Positions 23,733-32,840 are shown, numbered from the stretch's first letter. The stretch: 45,089 nucleotides of DNA from Sutcliffiella horikoshii (GCF_020524325.1 NZ_JAIVKY010000010.1:1-45089), one strand, 5' to 3'. The notes: generated by a model from the letters alone, not told the origin. Numbers and translations: made by a program.

Positions 23733-23957
23733 TTATTGTTTACGCAGGTTGCCGAGTTCTTCTGCGATTGCTTGCATTTCGTTGGGGCTAAATGATGGTT
23801 TTCTCATGACAAGTTCATAAATGTCCTTTAGCTCTTCGTACATCTCTTCATCAAAGTGTGAGGGCTTGATGGCACCAAGGTTTAATACTTTTAGTTTTCC
23901 TTTAATTGCTTCGATCATATATTCTACATTTTCAGTTGATTTTTCTGTTAAGTTCAT
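23733..23957 (-). CDS. yfkK: UPF0435/DUF1128 family protein YfkK
   Basis: A 74-aa helical protein. [33 protein letters not shown] and [13 protein letters not shown] match the B. subtilis YfkK family along the whole length. Function is unknown. The ATG has AAAGGACGG 6 to 7 bp upstream, and a terminator follows 10 bp after the stop. A yfkH-like gene nearby (24561) agrees with a yfk-type neighbourhood. Confidence 0.92.
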   Translation of the reverse strand: MNLTEKSTENVEYMIEAIKGKLKVLNLGAIKPSHFDEEMYEELKDIYELVMRKPSFSPNEMQAIAEELGNLRKQ

Positions 23958-24149
23958 TTGAACCGTCCTTTCGTACAGAAGCTTTTCTTTATTTTATCAT
24001 GAATAGAGAAAAAACAGTATCTTCTTCTGGAAACTGGGGTATTAAACCATTACAAGAGTCGTGAAAGTTTCGAATTATGTTTATAATAAGGGTAAGTATG
24101 ACGGAAGATGAAAAAAAAGAAAAACTAAATGGATAGGAGAGAGGTTAAT

Positions 24150-24506
24150 ATGGGGAACAGAAATAAATTAGTCGATGGTATGTTGATTGGGGCACTTATT
24201 GGAGGGGCCATTTCTTTATTTGATAAAAATACAAGAACCACTGTCATACATAATGGTAAGTGTGTTGGTGGAAAATTAAAGTATGCGATACAGCATCCAC
24301 AAGAAATTGCTGATTCAGTACGGCTTCAAATTGAATCTGTTAAAACAACAGTGGAAGATGTGACTAATGATATTGATTACCTCCGTTCTAAAGTGAATGA
24401 GTTAAAAGAAACGACACCGCAGATGCTTGAGATAATTTCTGAAACAAAAGAGGTCATAACCAAGCATTTGGATTCAGCAGAGCGCAAAAATAAAAACTTG
24501 TCGTAA
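24150..24506 (+). CDS. YtxH-domain protein
   Basis: A 118-aa protein with a short N-terminal hydrophobic stretch (DGMLIGALIGGAISLFD, about 8-24) followed by a long amphipathic, coiled-coil-like region. This is the layout of YtxH/YhaH-type stress proteins in bacilli. ATG 24150 has GAGAGG 6 bp upstream; the frame also opens at 24129 without a better site. It is 54 bp upstream of the YihY gene with no terminator between, so the two are probably cotranscribed. Confidence 0.78.
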   Translation: MGNRNKLVDGMLIGALIGGAISLFDKNTRTTVIHNGKCVGGKLKYAIQHPQEIADSVRLQIESVKTTVEDVTNDIDYLRSKVNELKETTPQMLEIISETKEVITKHLDSAERKNKNLS

Positions 24507-24560
24507 GGTGGACTTGCTCACAATAGAATAGAGTAAATGAGTCGTTCTGGAGGAGAGTGA

Positions 24561-25385
24561 ATGGGAATTTTACGTTTTGGAAAACAGCTGTTTCATCGCC
24601 TGGACCGGAATGAAGCATTGGGAATGTCAGCAGAGTTAGCGTACTTTTTCTTATTATCTCTTTTTCCGTTTCTTATTTTTTTACTTACGTTGATTGCCTA
24701 TGTTCCAATTACACAAGATGATGTATTGGGAGTTATTCACCAATATGCTCCTGGAGACACGATGCTTCTTATTGAGTCGAATGTCGTACGAATACTAAAT
24801 GAACAACGCGGTGATTTATTGTCATTTGGTATCATCGCGACCATTTGGTTTGCTTCAAATGGAATCAATGCGATTGTCCGAGCATTCAATAGGGCTTTTG
24901 ATGTGAATGAGAACAGGCATTTCTTTATTGTTAGGGGCACGGCAATCTTGTTGACCCTTGCGATGGTATTTGTCATTATTGTGGCGCTTTTATTACCTGT
25001 TTTCGGTAGGGAAATCGGTTTGTTTATTTTTTCTTCTTACGGTCTGTCGGAAGAATTTATCACCATTTGGAATACCATTAGGTGGGGAGTAAGTTTTGTC
25101 ATTTTGTTTTTTGTTTTTACCTGTTTGTATTTGGCTGCACCTAACATCAGGTTGCATTTGAAAGATGTACTTGCAGGTTCTTTTTTTGCAACGATCGGCT
25201 GGATGTCCGTGTCTGTGTTGTTTTCCTATTATGTGAGCAACTTCGGGAACTATACAGCGATGTATGGAAGTCTTGGAGGAATCATCGTGTTGCTTGTGTG
25301 GTTTTACCTTTCAGGCCTGATGATCATCATTGGTGGGGAAATCAATGCGATTCTTTTACAATGGAAAAAGAGCTTTGTGCGATAA
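24561..25385 (+). CDS. yfkH: YihY/BrkB family inner-membrane protein (YfkH-like)
   Basis: A 274-aa protein with six helices. Family features are the N-terminal segment LGMSAELAYFFLLSLFPFL (residues about 20-38), WFASNGINAIVRAFNRAF near 94, and YGSLGGIIVLLVWFYLSG near the end. It was once wrongly called ribonuclease BN; the function is not settled, and transport or envelope roles are proposed. AGGAGAG lies 6 bp before the ATG. The yfkH symbol is given for the B. subtilis counterpart and rests on family and neighbourhood with yfkK. Confidence 0.85.
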   Translation: MGILRFGKQLFHRLDRNEALGMSAELAYFFLLSLFPFLIFLLTLIAYVPITQDDVLGVIHQYAPGDTMLLIESNVVRILNEQRGDLLSFGIIATIWFASNGINAIVRAFNRAFDVNENRHFFIVRGTAILLTLAMVFVIIVALLLPVFGREIGLFIFSSYGLSEEFITIWNTIRWGVSFVILFFVFTCLYLAAPNIRLHLKDVLAGSFFATIGWMSVSVLFSYYVSNFGNYTAMYGSLGGIIVLLVWFYLSGLMIIIGGEINAILLQWKKSFVR

Positions 25386-25464
25386 AAAATTCCCAGAAAA
25401 CTTTTTTAAGTAAAAGGGAAATCTATTATTGAAAGATACTCTAACCATATAGGAGGGACCTTTC

Positions 25465-25569
25465 ATGACAAAGCATACGAAAAAAGATGGCGGTACAAAA
25501 CAAAACTCCAAGCACAAACCGAAGAACAAAACTTCAGGTAGTGCAAATGGACAAAATGGATACCACTAG
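25465..25569 (+). CDS. Small Lys/Asn/Gly-rich protein, 34 aa
   Basis: It starts MTKHTKKDGGTKQNSKHKPK and ends NGQNGYH. It is highly basic, hydrophilic and probably disordered. An ideal AGGAGGGA site lies 7 bp before the ATG and a terminator starts 5 bp after the stop, which supports a real gene. Composition recalls small spore proteins, but no known Ssp family is matched. Confidence 0.7.
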   Translation: MTKHTKKDGGTKQNSKHKPKNKTSGSANGQNGYH

Positions 25570-25573
25570 ATAG

Positions 25574-25613
25574 CAAAAAGCAGCGAGGCATGTGCCCGCT
25601 GCTTTTTAGATGG
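25574..25613. terminator. Bidirectional terminator before zosA
   Basis: AAAAAGCAGCG pairs with CGCTGCTTTTT, with an inner GG/CC pair and a CATGTG loop. It can serve both the 34-aa gene and the convergent zosA. Confidence 0.88.
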
Positions 25614-25618
25614 TGAAT

Positions 25619-27520
25619 TTATCGCAATAATCTTAACCCGTTTAAGATGACAAGTATGGTACTTCCTTCATGGCCTATTACTCCGAAAGGAAGGTCGATG
25701 AATTGAAGGAAGTTAGAACTGATTAAAAGCATAATAACAGTTATGGAGAAAATAACATTTTGTTTAATAATCTTGTTCATCCGCTTTGAAAGTTTGATGG
25801 CTTCGGCAATTTTAACAAGGTCATTTTTCATCAAAACGACGTCAGCGGTTTCTAGTGCCACATCTGTTCCTTCACCCATGGCTATGCCCACATTTGCTGT
25901 TGCGAGTGCGGGAGCATCATTTATCCCGTCACCAACCATGCCGACAATATTATATTCTTCTTTTAGTTTCTTTACCGTTTCTACTTTAGTCTCCGGCAAG
26001 CATTCTGCGACATATTTTCCGATAGCGGCCTGTTTTGCAATGGCAGCAGCTGTGCGATCGCTATCACCCGTAATCATGATGGTTTGAACCTGTAGGGCTT
26101 GCAGTTGTTGGATGGCTTCTACGGTTTCTTTACGTATAACATCTTTCAACGCAAGGATGCCGACAATTCCTGTTTCGTCTCTTACGTAAACAACCGTCTT
26201 GCCTTCATTTGTAAAGGTTTCTGCAGCGCCATTCCCAAATACCTTGGCAGCATCTGTACCAACAAAGTCTGCCTTTCCGACAAGGTATTCATTTTCATGT
26301 AGACTGCCTTTTACTCCCCAACCAGCCTTGTCATCCAAATGATCTGGACGTTGCAGCGGTTTAGCGATATTCTTTTTGGCATATGCAGTGATAGCTTGTG
26401 CCAGTGGGTGGTTGGAATAGCTTTCAATAGAGCCGACAATATATAAGAATTCCTCTTGTGAAATGTTTTCACGTACGACAACATCTGTTACTTCTGGTTT
26501 TCCTTTGGTTAGCGTACCTGTTTTATCAAACGCAATGGCTTGCAGATGGCTTAAGTTTTCTAGGTGAACGCCTCCTTTAAATAAAATTCCTTTGCGTGCC
26601 CCATTGGAGATGGCCGACAATGTTGCTGGCATAATGGAAGCAACAAGTGCACAAGGGGAAGCAACAACTAGTAAAATCATTGCTCTATAAAATGTTTCGT
26701 TCCAACTCCATCCCAACAGAAAATGGGGGAGGACCATCATGATGGCCACAACGCCAAGGACAATTTTTACATATGGCCCTTCAAAACGCTCTAGAAACTG
26801 TTGAGAAGGTGACTTTTCACTTTGTGCATTTTGGACAAGATTAATAATTTTTTGGAACAAAGTTTCTGTAGAAAGTTTGGTAACTTCCACTACAATGGAG
26901 CCGTTCACATTCATCGTTCCCGCATAGACCCCATCACCTTGTTTTTTCTCAAGGGGGATTGATTCGCCAGTGATAGCAGCTTCATCGATTGCGGATTCCC
27001 CTCTGACAATGTTTCCGTCAGTAGGGATGCGCTCGCCAGGTTTAACAAGTACGTGATCACCAATAGCGAGTTGGGAAATATGCACTCTTACTTCCATGTC
27101 ATCCTTTATTCTTAATGCTTCCTCAGGTTGAATGTCCATTAGTGCGGAGATTTCTTTTTGACTCCGATTCAAGGTGTAAGTTTCCAGGGCGCCACTTAAA
27201 GCGAAAATAAAGATAAGGATAGCGCCCTCCATCCAATACCCAATGATGGCGGCACCAATGGCCGCAATAATCATCAGCATTTCGACATTCAATTCTTTTT
27301 CTTCTATAGTATCTTGAATGCCTTCTTTAGCTTTAAAATAACCTCCAATTAAAAAAGCAAGTATGAATATGGGGACCGCAGCCGTCTGTATATCAAGCTT
27401 TAACAGGACCCAGCCTGTAAAAATAAGAATCCCTGAGATAATAGCAAAAATAAGTTCAATATGAGTGGTGAACTTGTTAAAAAGTGAATCTTTCTGTAGG
27501 TTTTCTGTCATTTTTTTCAT
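25619..27520 (-). CDS. zosA: P1B-type heavy-metal ATPase, ZosA-like
   Basis: A 633-aa metal-transporting ATPase. There is no N-terminal heavy-metal-binding domain. In order: helices to about 110, actuator motif TGES, the intramembrane SPC (VVASPCALVAS) in place of the more common CPC, phosphorylation motif DKTGTLTKG, HP pair in SNHPLAQA, and GDGINDAPALA. Length, missing metal-binding domain and SPC together point to B. subtilis ZosA, linked to zinc uptake and the peroxide response; Cd/Zn/Co export is the alternative. ATG 27520 has AGGAGG 8 bp upstream. A hairpin and AT-rich leader precede it. Confidence 0.88.
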   Translation of the reverse strand: MKKMTENLQKDSLFNKFTTHIELIFAIISGILIFTGWVLLKLDIQTAAVPIFILAFLIGGYFKAKEGIQDTIEEKELNVEMLMIIAAIGAAIIGYWMEGAILIFIFALSGALETYTLNRSQKEISALMDIQPEEALRIKDDMEVRVHISQLAIGDHVLVKPGERIPTDGNIVRGESAIDEAAITGESIPLEKKQGDGVYAGTMNVNGSIVVEVTKLSTETLFQKIINLVQNAQSEKSPSQQFLERFEGPYVKIVLGVVAIMMVLPHFLLGWSWNETFYRAMILLVVASPCALVASIMPATLSAISNGARKGILFKGGVHLENLSHLQAIAFDKTGTLTKGKPEVTDVVVRENISQEEFLYIVGSIESYSNHPLAQAITAYAKKNIAKPLQRPDHLDDKAGWGVKGSLHENEYLVGKADFVGTDAAKVFGNGAAETFTNEGKTVVYVRDETGIVGILALKDVIRKETVEAIQQLQALQVQTIMITGDSDRTAAAIAKQAAIGKYVAECLPETKVETVKKLKEEYNIVGMVGDGINDAPALATANVGIAMGEGTDVALETADVVLMKNDLVKIAEAIKLSKRMNKIIKQNVIFSITVIMLLISSNFLQFIDLPFGVIGHEGSTILVILNGLRLLR

Positions 27521-27579
27521 GCAATCGACCTCCTAATTGAGAAAAATAATCAACATCATTAGCCTTATTAAATGACGAA

Positions 27580-27605
27580 AGCTGCCATCTATCGTGATAG
27601 CAGCT
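27580..27605. promoter_or_regulatory. Hairpin in the zosA leader
   Basis: AGCTGC pairs with GCAGCT, and TATC with GATA, separated by a 4-nt bulge (CATC). It lies 60 bp upstream of the zosA start and could be an attenuator or operator; no long U tract follows on the zosA strand. Confidence 0.4.
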
Positions 27606-27788
27606 ACACTTTATAAGGAGTATCTCTTAATGAGAGTAGTTATCAATAAATTATATTAATTATTATCTAGTTATTATTATAGATTATTATCTGAAAGATA
27701 TCCAGTATTTTTTCTTTTCCAAGACTATACAGTATGTACCGTGTGATTCTTCTGTGTATAATGTAGCTTGGAGAGAAGGTGAATAGCC

Positions 27789-28742
27789 GTGACGGCTGAA
27801 AAATTTTTCACAAGCAAGCTTGGTATCATTGCAGCGGCGATGTTTGCAACATTTCTGTGGGGCAGTGCTTTTCCTGCAATAAAATTAAGTTATACAGCTT
27901 TAGATATAGGAGCGAATGAATACGACAAGCAACTTTTGTTTGCCGGCTATCGATTTTTCCTCGCTGGAGTCATGATCTTTATATTTTTTACCCTATTCAA
28001 ACAATCGTTAAAACTGAGAAGAGCGACAATCGTTCCATTGGCACAGTTAGGGCTTGTACAGACTTTCTTGCAATATTTATTGTTTTACTTTGGATTAAGC
28101 TATTCAACCGGCATGCAGGGAGCTGTTATTGCTGGAACAGCTTCGTTTTTTCAAATCCTGTTTGCGCATTTTTTATATGCTGACGATTCATTGTCTGTAC
28201 GAAAATGGCTTGGAATTGCCCTCGGCTTTGGAGGAGTGTTGATTGTTAATTTACCAAAAGCAGGGGCAGGTTTTCAATTTGGAATAGGAGAATTATTGTT
28301 GTTGCTGGCCATGATGGCTTCTGCCTATGGAAACATCATGGCAAAAGAACGCGCGGCGTCGATGGATGTTTCCTATTTGACGGCTTATCAAATGTTGTTC
28401 GGGTCAGTAGGACTGATTGTCGTTGGTGGAGCGAGTGCAGGGTTTCTTCCGTTTGAGTTTAGTGGTTATACGCTGTTACTTGTGGTGTATCTTGCATTTT
28501 TATCTGCAGCAGGATTTATATTGTGGAACAATGTAATGAAATATAACAAGGTGGGCAAGGTGTCCATGTACTTGTTCCTTGTCCCTGTATTTGGTGTCCT
28601 GTTATCTGGTGTTTTTTTAGACGAGGTTATGCACTATACAATTTTGATTGGTTTAATGCTAGTGGTTGTAGGCATTATTATTGTTAATGGACAGAAGGCA
28701 TCTGATAAGACAGCAAAAGAAAAACTGCAATCTTCCGCTTGA
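27789..28742 (+). CDS. EamA/DMT-family transporter
   Basis: A 317-aa drug/metabolite transporter with ten helices in two EamA halves. The first starts FATFLWGSAFPAIK near residue 20; the second starts GELLLLLAMMASAYGNIMAKERA near 170 (partly). Most relatives export amino acids or metabolites; the substrate is unknown. The GTG start has AAGGTGA 7 bp upstream. TATAAT lies at 27757-27762 without a strong -35. The terminator overlaps the last codons. Confidence 0.88.
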   Translation: MTAEKFFTSKLGIIAAAMFATFLWGSAFPAIKLSYTALDIGANEYDKQLLFAGYRFFLAGVMIFIFFTLFKQSLKLRRATIVPLAQLGLVQTFLQYLLFYFGLSYSTGMQGAVIAGTASFFQILFAHFLYADDSLSVRKWLGIALGFGGVLIVNLPKAGAGFQFGIGELLLLLAMMASAYGNIMAKERAASMDVSYLTAYQMLFGSVGLIVVGGASAGFLPFEFSGYTLLLVVYLAFLSAAGFILWNNVMKYNKVGKVSMYLFLVPVFGVLLSGVFLDEVMHYTILIGLMLVVVGIIIVNGQKASDKTAKEKLQSSA

Positions 28743-28764
28743 TAGAGGAGGATTGCAGTTTTTT
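28720..28764 (+). terminator. Terminator of the EamA gene
   Basis: AAAACTGCAATC pairs with GATTGCAGTTTTTT; the stop codon lies inside the loop. Confidence 0.85.
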
Positions 28765-28770
28765 GTTTGT

Positions 28771-28920
28771 TTAAAGACTCTGATGGATCATCATTTGCTC
28801 GTATACATTATTGTATAAGTGCTCGATGTCTGCATCCGTCATAAAAGCTAACGATTCACGATCCGCCTTCTTCATCACTTCAATAAAGTTAATCATGTTT
28901 TTACGTTCTTGTCTGCTCAT
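28771..28920 (-). CDS. BH0509-family small protein, 49 aa
   Basis: It starts MSRQERKNMINFIEVMKKAD and ends YEQMMIHQSL. A GGAGGAG site lies 8 bp before the ATG. The SRQERKNMINFI start and the FMTDADIEHLYNN motif resemble the short BH0509 family of bacilli, whose role is unknown. It shares M-x-D-x-x-I-x-H-x-Y with the 54-aa protein at 21715. It is convergent with the EamA gene, whose terminator is 7 bp away. Confidence 0.75.
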   Translation of the reverse strand: MSRQERKNMINFIEVMKKADRESLAFMTDADIEHLYNNVYEQMMIHQSL

Positions 28921-29039
28921 ATTACTTTCTCCTCCTTTGTATTAGTACAGTGTATGTTCGATTGATATTATTATATAACAGAATATTTAGAAATGGAACA
29001 ACTTTTTGAAAGTTTTTTAAAAATGGGAGTTTTAATTAA

Positions 29040-29083
29040 AAACAGGCGAACCCAGAAGCTGGATTCGCCTGTTTTTTTCTTTT
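29040..29083 (-). terminator. Terminator of the MFS gene
   Basis: AACAGGCGAA pairs with TTCGCCTGTT with an inner CCAG/CTGG stem and AAG loop. Poly-T on both strands, so it can work in either direction. Confidence 0.87.
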
Positions 29084-29084
29084 T

Positions 29085-30248
29085 TTACCCTTTCACCGCA
29101 ACCAATCCGCGCTCTCCAAAAGAGTATGTTAACAGAAATATTACAAACAGCAAAAAGCTGATGATGTGGAAAAAGCTGATGTCTGAAAAGTATTGAATAA
29201 AAAGTCCTCCAAAGAATGGACCTCCCAGACTTCCAATACTAAAGGCTATTCCGCACATAAGGTTACCAGTTGGGAGCAGGTTTTTTGGCATCAGGTCGGT
29301 CATGTAGCTGATACCGAGCGAGAAGGTAGATCCGACAAGCATTCCTGCGATAAAGATGCATACTGCTAATGCGATGAAAGTTCCTTCAAGGAAACTCGCC
29401 GTCACAAAACTTAAGCACCCAAGAGAGAGAATCACCAATAAGATGTTCCGACGACCAAATTTATCGCTCAGTATCCCAAGAGGCAGCTGAAAGACAATTC
29501 CACCAATCGCGAAGGATGCAAGTAATACAGAAACATTTCCGACTTCAATACCTGTTCGCAAAGCATAAATGGGGAAACTACCATTCAGTGAAGCTTCCAA
29601 AAAGCCGTAGCCTAAAGGCGGCAGGAACGCAATCCATCCGTATTTCCAAGCTTTACGAAAACGTTTGATGGTCTCGAAGAAGGAGTTTACTCCAAGTTCT
29701 TGGTCCGGATGCTCATTTTTTAGGAAAAATAAGAACAACCAGCCTATCAAACAAAGAATGGAAGAAACGATAAAAGGTAGGGCCTGATTAATTTCGACCA
29801 GTGGAGTCATTAATGGTCCGGTCGCAAAGCCTATTCCAAAAAACACCCCGTAGAGAGATATATTTCGGCCACGTACATTTTCAGCAGAAAACGAGGTGAT
29901 CCAAGTTTGTGTTGCAAAGTGCAAGGCGTGGTCCCCAATTCCAATCAGCAACCGCAAAATAAACCAGAACCAAAAGCTTTGCCATAATGGAAAAAGGGCT
30001 AGAGACACAACAACTAGAAAACCACCGACCAATATAACAGGACGATAGCCGTATTTACGTAAAGGCTGTTCCATAAAAGGCGATGCAAGTAAGATTCCAA
30101 TATATAAAGCAGTAGCGTTCAATCCATTCAAAGTGGAGGAGACGCCACTATTTTCAAGTATAACAGCTATTAATGGTAACAGCATTCCTTGGCTAAAGCC
30201 GGAAACTGCTACAATGGAAACAAGGATCCAAAAACGAAAACGATTCAT
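29085..30248 (-). CDS. Major facilitator superfamily transporter
   Basis: A 387-aa transporter with 12 helices and a central loop near residues 190-200. The MFS motif A-like stretch GILSDKFGRRNIL lies between helices 8 and 9, and the N-terminal half carries MEQPLRKYGYRP. Substrate unknown; such proteins usually export drugs or metabolites. ATG 30248 has GAGG 9 bp upstream; an in-frame TTG at 30257 is less likely. It is a single gene, divergent from the OsmC gene across 150 bp. Confidence 0.88.
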   Translation of the reverse strand: MNRFRFWILVSIVAVSGFSQGMLLPLIAVILENSGVSSTLNGLNATALYIGILLASPFMEQPLRKYGYRPVILVGGFLVVVSLALFPLWQSFWFWFILRLLIGIGDHALHFATQTWITSFSAENVRGRNISLYGVFFGIGFATGPLMTPLVEINQALPFIVSSILCLIGWLFLFFLKNEHPDQELGVNSFFETIKRFRKAWKYGWIAFLPPLGYGFLEASLNGSFPIYALRTGIEVGNVSVLLASFAIGGIVFQLPLGILSDKFGRRNILLVILSLGCLSFVTASFLEGTFIALAVCIFIAGMLVGSTFSLGISYMTDLMPKNLLPTGNLMCGIAFSIGSLGGPFFGGLFIQYFSDISFFHIISFLLFVIFLLTYSFGERGLVAVKG

Positions 30249-30398
30249 AAGATGCAACCTCGAAATTTAAGTATTTTTACCATCCCTAATTCTACATAAC
30301 TTATGACCATATTGGAATGGATAATATTTAGCAAACAAAAAACTGGCAGGAATATTTGCCGATTTGCTATTCTATAGAAAGAAGGAGATGACAGCCAA

Positions 30399-30779
30399 AT
30401 GGAATTCAAAATGAAAGAAGTCGGATTTACAACGAATCTAGAATACGGTGAACTACATGTAGCAGGGGATGAGCAGTATGGTTTCCGTCCATATCAGTTG
30501 ATGGTATCTTCCATTGCCGTCTGCAGTGGAGGCGTGCTGAAGAGCATACTAAAGAAAAAACGTCTAGAGATTGAAGACATAGCGATAAAAGCGGATGTTA
30601 CACGAAATGAAAAAGAAGCAAACCGAATTGAGAAGATACATATTCATTACACGATTAAAGGTACGGACCTAGTGGAGAGCAAAATTGAGTCTGCCATTGA
30701 GCTTGCTAGCAAAAACTGCCCTATGGTTCAATCTGTTAAGGGCAGCATTGAAATTGAAGAGACATTTGAATTGGTTTAA
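30399..30779 (+). CDS. OsmC/Ohr-family protein
   Basis: A 126-aa OsmC-fold protein. The two family cysteines are present in SIAVCSGGV (about 43) and SKNCPMVQS (about 106), the pair that reduces organic hydroperoxides with dithiols in characterised members. The YhfA-type short form fits better than Ohr. AAGGAGATG lies about 9 bp before the ATG. It is a single gene with a terminator. Confidence 0.87.
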   Translation: MEFKMKEVGFTTNLEYGELHVAGDEQYGFRPYQLMVSSIAVCSGGVLKSILKKKRLEIEDIAIKADVTRNEKEANRIEKIHIHYTIKGTDLVESKIESAIELASKNCPMVQSVKGSIEIEETFELV

Positions 30780-30785
30780 TATTTT

Positions 30786-30822
30786 TTGAAGCACTGTCCA
30801 GTGAGTTGGATGGTGCTTTTTA
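30786..30822 (+). terminator. Terminator of the OsmC gene
   Basis: AAGCAC pairs with GTGCTT, with an inner CCA/TGG pair, then TTTTT. Confidence 0.75.
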
Positions 30823-30960
30823 GTTTGTGTGAATGGGAATTGCCCTTACTAGAAGTGGTTTTAGGTAATTGGCTTCCTCATTAAGGGAAGATCTAAAAAA
30901 TTGAGCTGATTTTGCCCGAAAATCAACAAAAACCCCCACTTTTATGCACCTCAAAATTGG

Positions 30961-31183
30961 TTCGGTCAATTTGCCCAGTGGTTCGGACACTTTTATCGTG
31001 CTATAGCAGGGGGTTCGGACATTTGAGGGTGGGGGTTCGGTCAACTTTTCTCCACCTTCGGCCACCCCAAAATTTCGTTCGGACATTTACCGTCAATCTT
31101 CGGTCAACTCTGCCAAATCTTTGGTCAAAATCGCAGAAACTTCGGTCAAAAATCTAAAATCTTCGGACATTTAGAATTCCGAA
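30961..31183. repeat. Phased 10-unit TTCGG(T/A)CA repeat array, copy 2
   Basis: Cores start at 30961, 30982, 31013, 31036, 31057, 31078, 31099, 31120, 31141 and 31162. Spacings are 21, 31, 23 and then six times exactly 21 bp. Unit number, the 31-bp gap after unit 2, the TTTGGTCA variant at unit 8 and the final TTCGGACATTT all match copy 1 at 122-345. It occupies the 531-bp gap between the OsmC and methionine aminopeptidase genes. On the minus strand 31170-31093 reads a 25-residue MSEDF..LTEV..LTKD..LTE peptide that then stops. Confidence 0.85.
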
Positions 31184-31310
31184 ATAAATAGAAGGCCCCA
31201 AAAACTATCCCAAAACACTTTACCACAAGTATTTTCATAAACTAACTATCATCTTTAAAAAAGGAAAATTTTATAATATATAGAATACAAACAGATAAGG
31301 GTGCAAAACA

Positions 31311-32057
31311 ATGATAATTCTAAAATCGGAAAGAGAAATTGAAGCAATGGCAAAGGCGGGGAAACTTTTAGCTGCCTGTCACAGACGATTGGCGAAGATG
31401 ATCAGACCCGGTGTTACCACCATGCAAATTGATAAATATGTGGATGCCTTTTTAAAAAAGAATGGCGCTAAATCGGAGCAATACGGTTACAAGGGGTATC
31501 AGTTTGCTACTTGTGCCTCCATTAATGATGAGATTTGTCACGGATTCCCGAGGGATACTCCGTTAAAAAAAGGAGATCTTGTTACGATTGATATGGTAGT
31601 TAATTTAAACGGTGCACTCGCAGATTCGGCCTGGACCTATGCCGTCGGTGACGTAAGTGAGGCGGCGCAGAACCTGATGAATGTGACGAAGAACTCCCTA
31701 TATATTGGAATGGAACAGGCTGTTATCGGAAACAGGCTTGGTGATATCGGTCATGCCATTCAAACCTATGTAGAAGGAGAGGGATATTCCATTGTCCGTG
31801 ATTTTACCGGACATGGCATTGGTAAAAACATTCATGAAGAGCCGCAAGTCTTTCATTTTGGCTCACCTGGGCGTGGTGTTCGTCTAAAAGAAGGAATGGT
31901 TATTACCATTGAACCGATGGTAAACGAAGGAACTTGGCGAAGTAAGATGGATGATAATCGATGGACGGCGAGGACAGTAGACGGAAAGCTTTCTGCACAA
32001 TATGAACATACTATTGCCATCACAAAAAATGGGCCGGTTATATTGACAGAGCAATAG
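31311..32057 (+). CDS. Type I methionine aminopeptidase (second copy, MapB/YflG-like)
   Basis: A 248-aa enzyme that removes initiator methionine from new proteins. All five metal ligands are present: Asp94 and Asp105 (TIDMVV, ALADSAW), His168 (TGHGIG), Glu201 (IEPMV) and Glu232 (YEHT). His77 of the substrate pocket is in CHGFP. The essential map gene of bacilli lies in the ribosomal protein cluster, so this isolated gene is likely the second enzyme, as with YflG in B. subtilis. It is 16 bp upstream of the unknown gene at 32074, probably one transcript. TATAAT at 31272-31277 may be its -10. Confidence 0.92.
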   Translation: MIILKSEREIEAMAKAGKLLAACHRRLAKMIRPGVTTMQIDKYVDAFLKKNGAKSEQYGYKGYQFATCASINDEICHGFPRDTPLKKGDLVTIDMVVNLNGALADSAWTYAVGDVSEAAQNLMNVTKNSLYIGMEQAVIGNRLGDIGHAIQTYVEGEGYSIVRDFTGHGIGKNIHEEPQVFHFGSPGRGVRLKEGMVITIEPMVNEGTWRSKMDDNRWTARTVDGKLSAQYEHTIAITKNGPVILTEQ

Positions 32058-32073
32058 AAAGAGGAGGAAAAAG

Positions 32074-32796
32074 TTGATAAGGAAAATGAATGATTTAACC
32101 ACCTATGAGTGGATAGAAGAAGAAACAGTCAGCATAGACCCCATAAACTGGAATGGCGGCAGGGTGTGCAATCTAATTCCTAATCGTTATACCCACTATT
32201 GTAAAATCATGAATTCGACTTTTTACCGAGACCGAGGCATTACAGATGAGACGCTTCTCTGGAACCAGATTCCTCCGAATGAAGAGGTGACAATTGATTT
32301 GGGTGAAGGGATCACCCTCAAGGAGCTCGCTAAAAAGTATGACATCACATTTGACAATAAGATCAGCACCAAGGCGATTGAAAGGAAGCTGGGAGGTTAT
32401 CCAAGATATTTGATTTTTCCAGATGAAGGTCGTATAAATATGGATGTGCTAAAGGAAATGACCCAGGTATTGGCACCCTTTAATGAACATAAATCATGTT
32501 ATTTCTTTTATAACATCCTGAAACTTATTGGTAGGATTCCTGAAGAAGAAGTGGAAAACGGACATCTGTATACTGGCAAACTCAAAGATATATTCACTAT
32601 TTACAACAAGGGGGAAATGGACGGCCTGGCATCCCCTACATATTGGTGGCCTGAAGACCGCAGCTGGTTCATATCCACTGACTATGACCTTGATTTCACT
32701 ATTTTCGGTGGAGGTAAACAGCTTTTCAACGCATTAATGTCCAATGAAAAATTAGAATGTATAGAAGTGGATTTGGACACACGAGTTGATAACTAA
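32074..32796 (+). CDS. Protein of unknown function
   Basis: A soluble protein of 240 aa with no signal or membrane segment and an aromatic-rich C-terminal half (TYWWPEDRSWFISTDYDLD near 190). The layout recalls single-domain immunity- or SUKH-like proteins, but I do not recognise the family and assign no function. The TTG start is chosen because GAGGAGG lies 7 bp upstream; the in-frame ATG 32086 is an alternative. It starts 16 bp after the aminopeptidase gene and ends before a terminator. Confidence 0.72.
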   Translation: MIRKMNDLTTYEWIEEETVSIDPINWNGGRVCNLIPNRYTHYCKIMNSTFYRDRGITDETLLWNQIPPNEEVTIDLGEGITLKELAKKYDITFDNKISTKAIERKLGGYPRYLIFPDEGRINMDVLKEMTQVLAPFNEHKSCYFFYNILKLIGRIPEEEVENGHLYTGKLKDIFTIYNKGEMDGLASPTYWWPEDRSWFISTDYDLDFTIFGGGKQLFNALMSNEKLECIEVDLDTRVDN

Positions 32797-32810
32797 AAAC
32801 CATTCAAAAC

Positions 32811-32834
32811 CACTCACCCCGAGTGGTTTTTTAG
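32811..32834 (+). terminator. Terminator of the map-unknown pair
   Basis: AAAACCACTC, ACCCC loop, GAGTGGTTTTTT. It separates this unit from the amino-sugar operon. Confidence 0.88.
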
Positions 32835-32840
32835 AACCAT

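Noticed and set aside
27661-27720. PerR/Fur box upstream of zosA
   Set aside because: The region is AT-rich with partial TTATNATTATA matches, but the best alignment leaves about four mismatches.
28993-29196. 67-aa plus-strand open frame
   Set aside because: It spans the MFS terminator and runs antisense into the MFS coding region.
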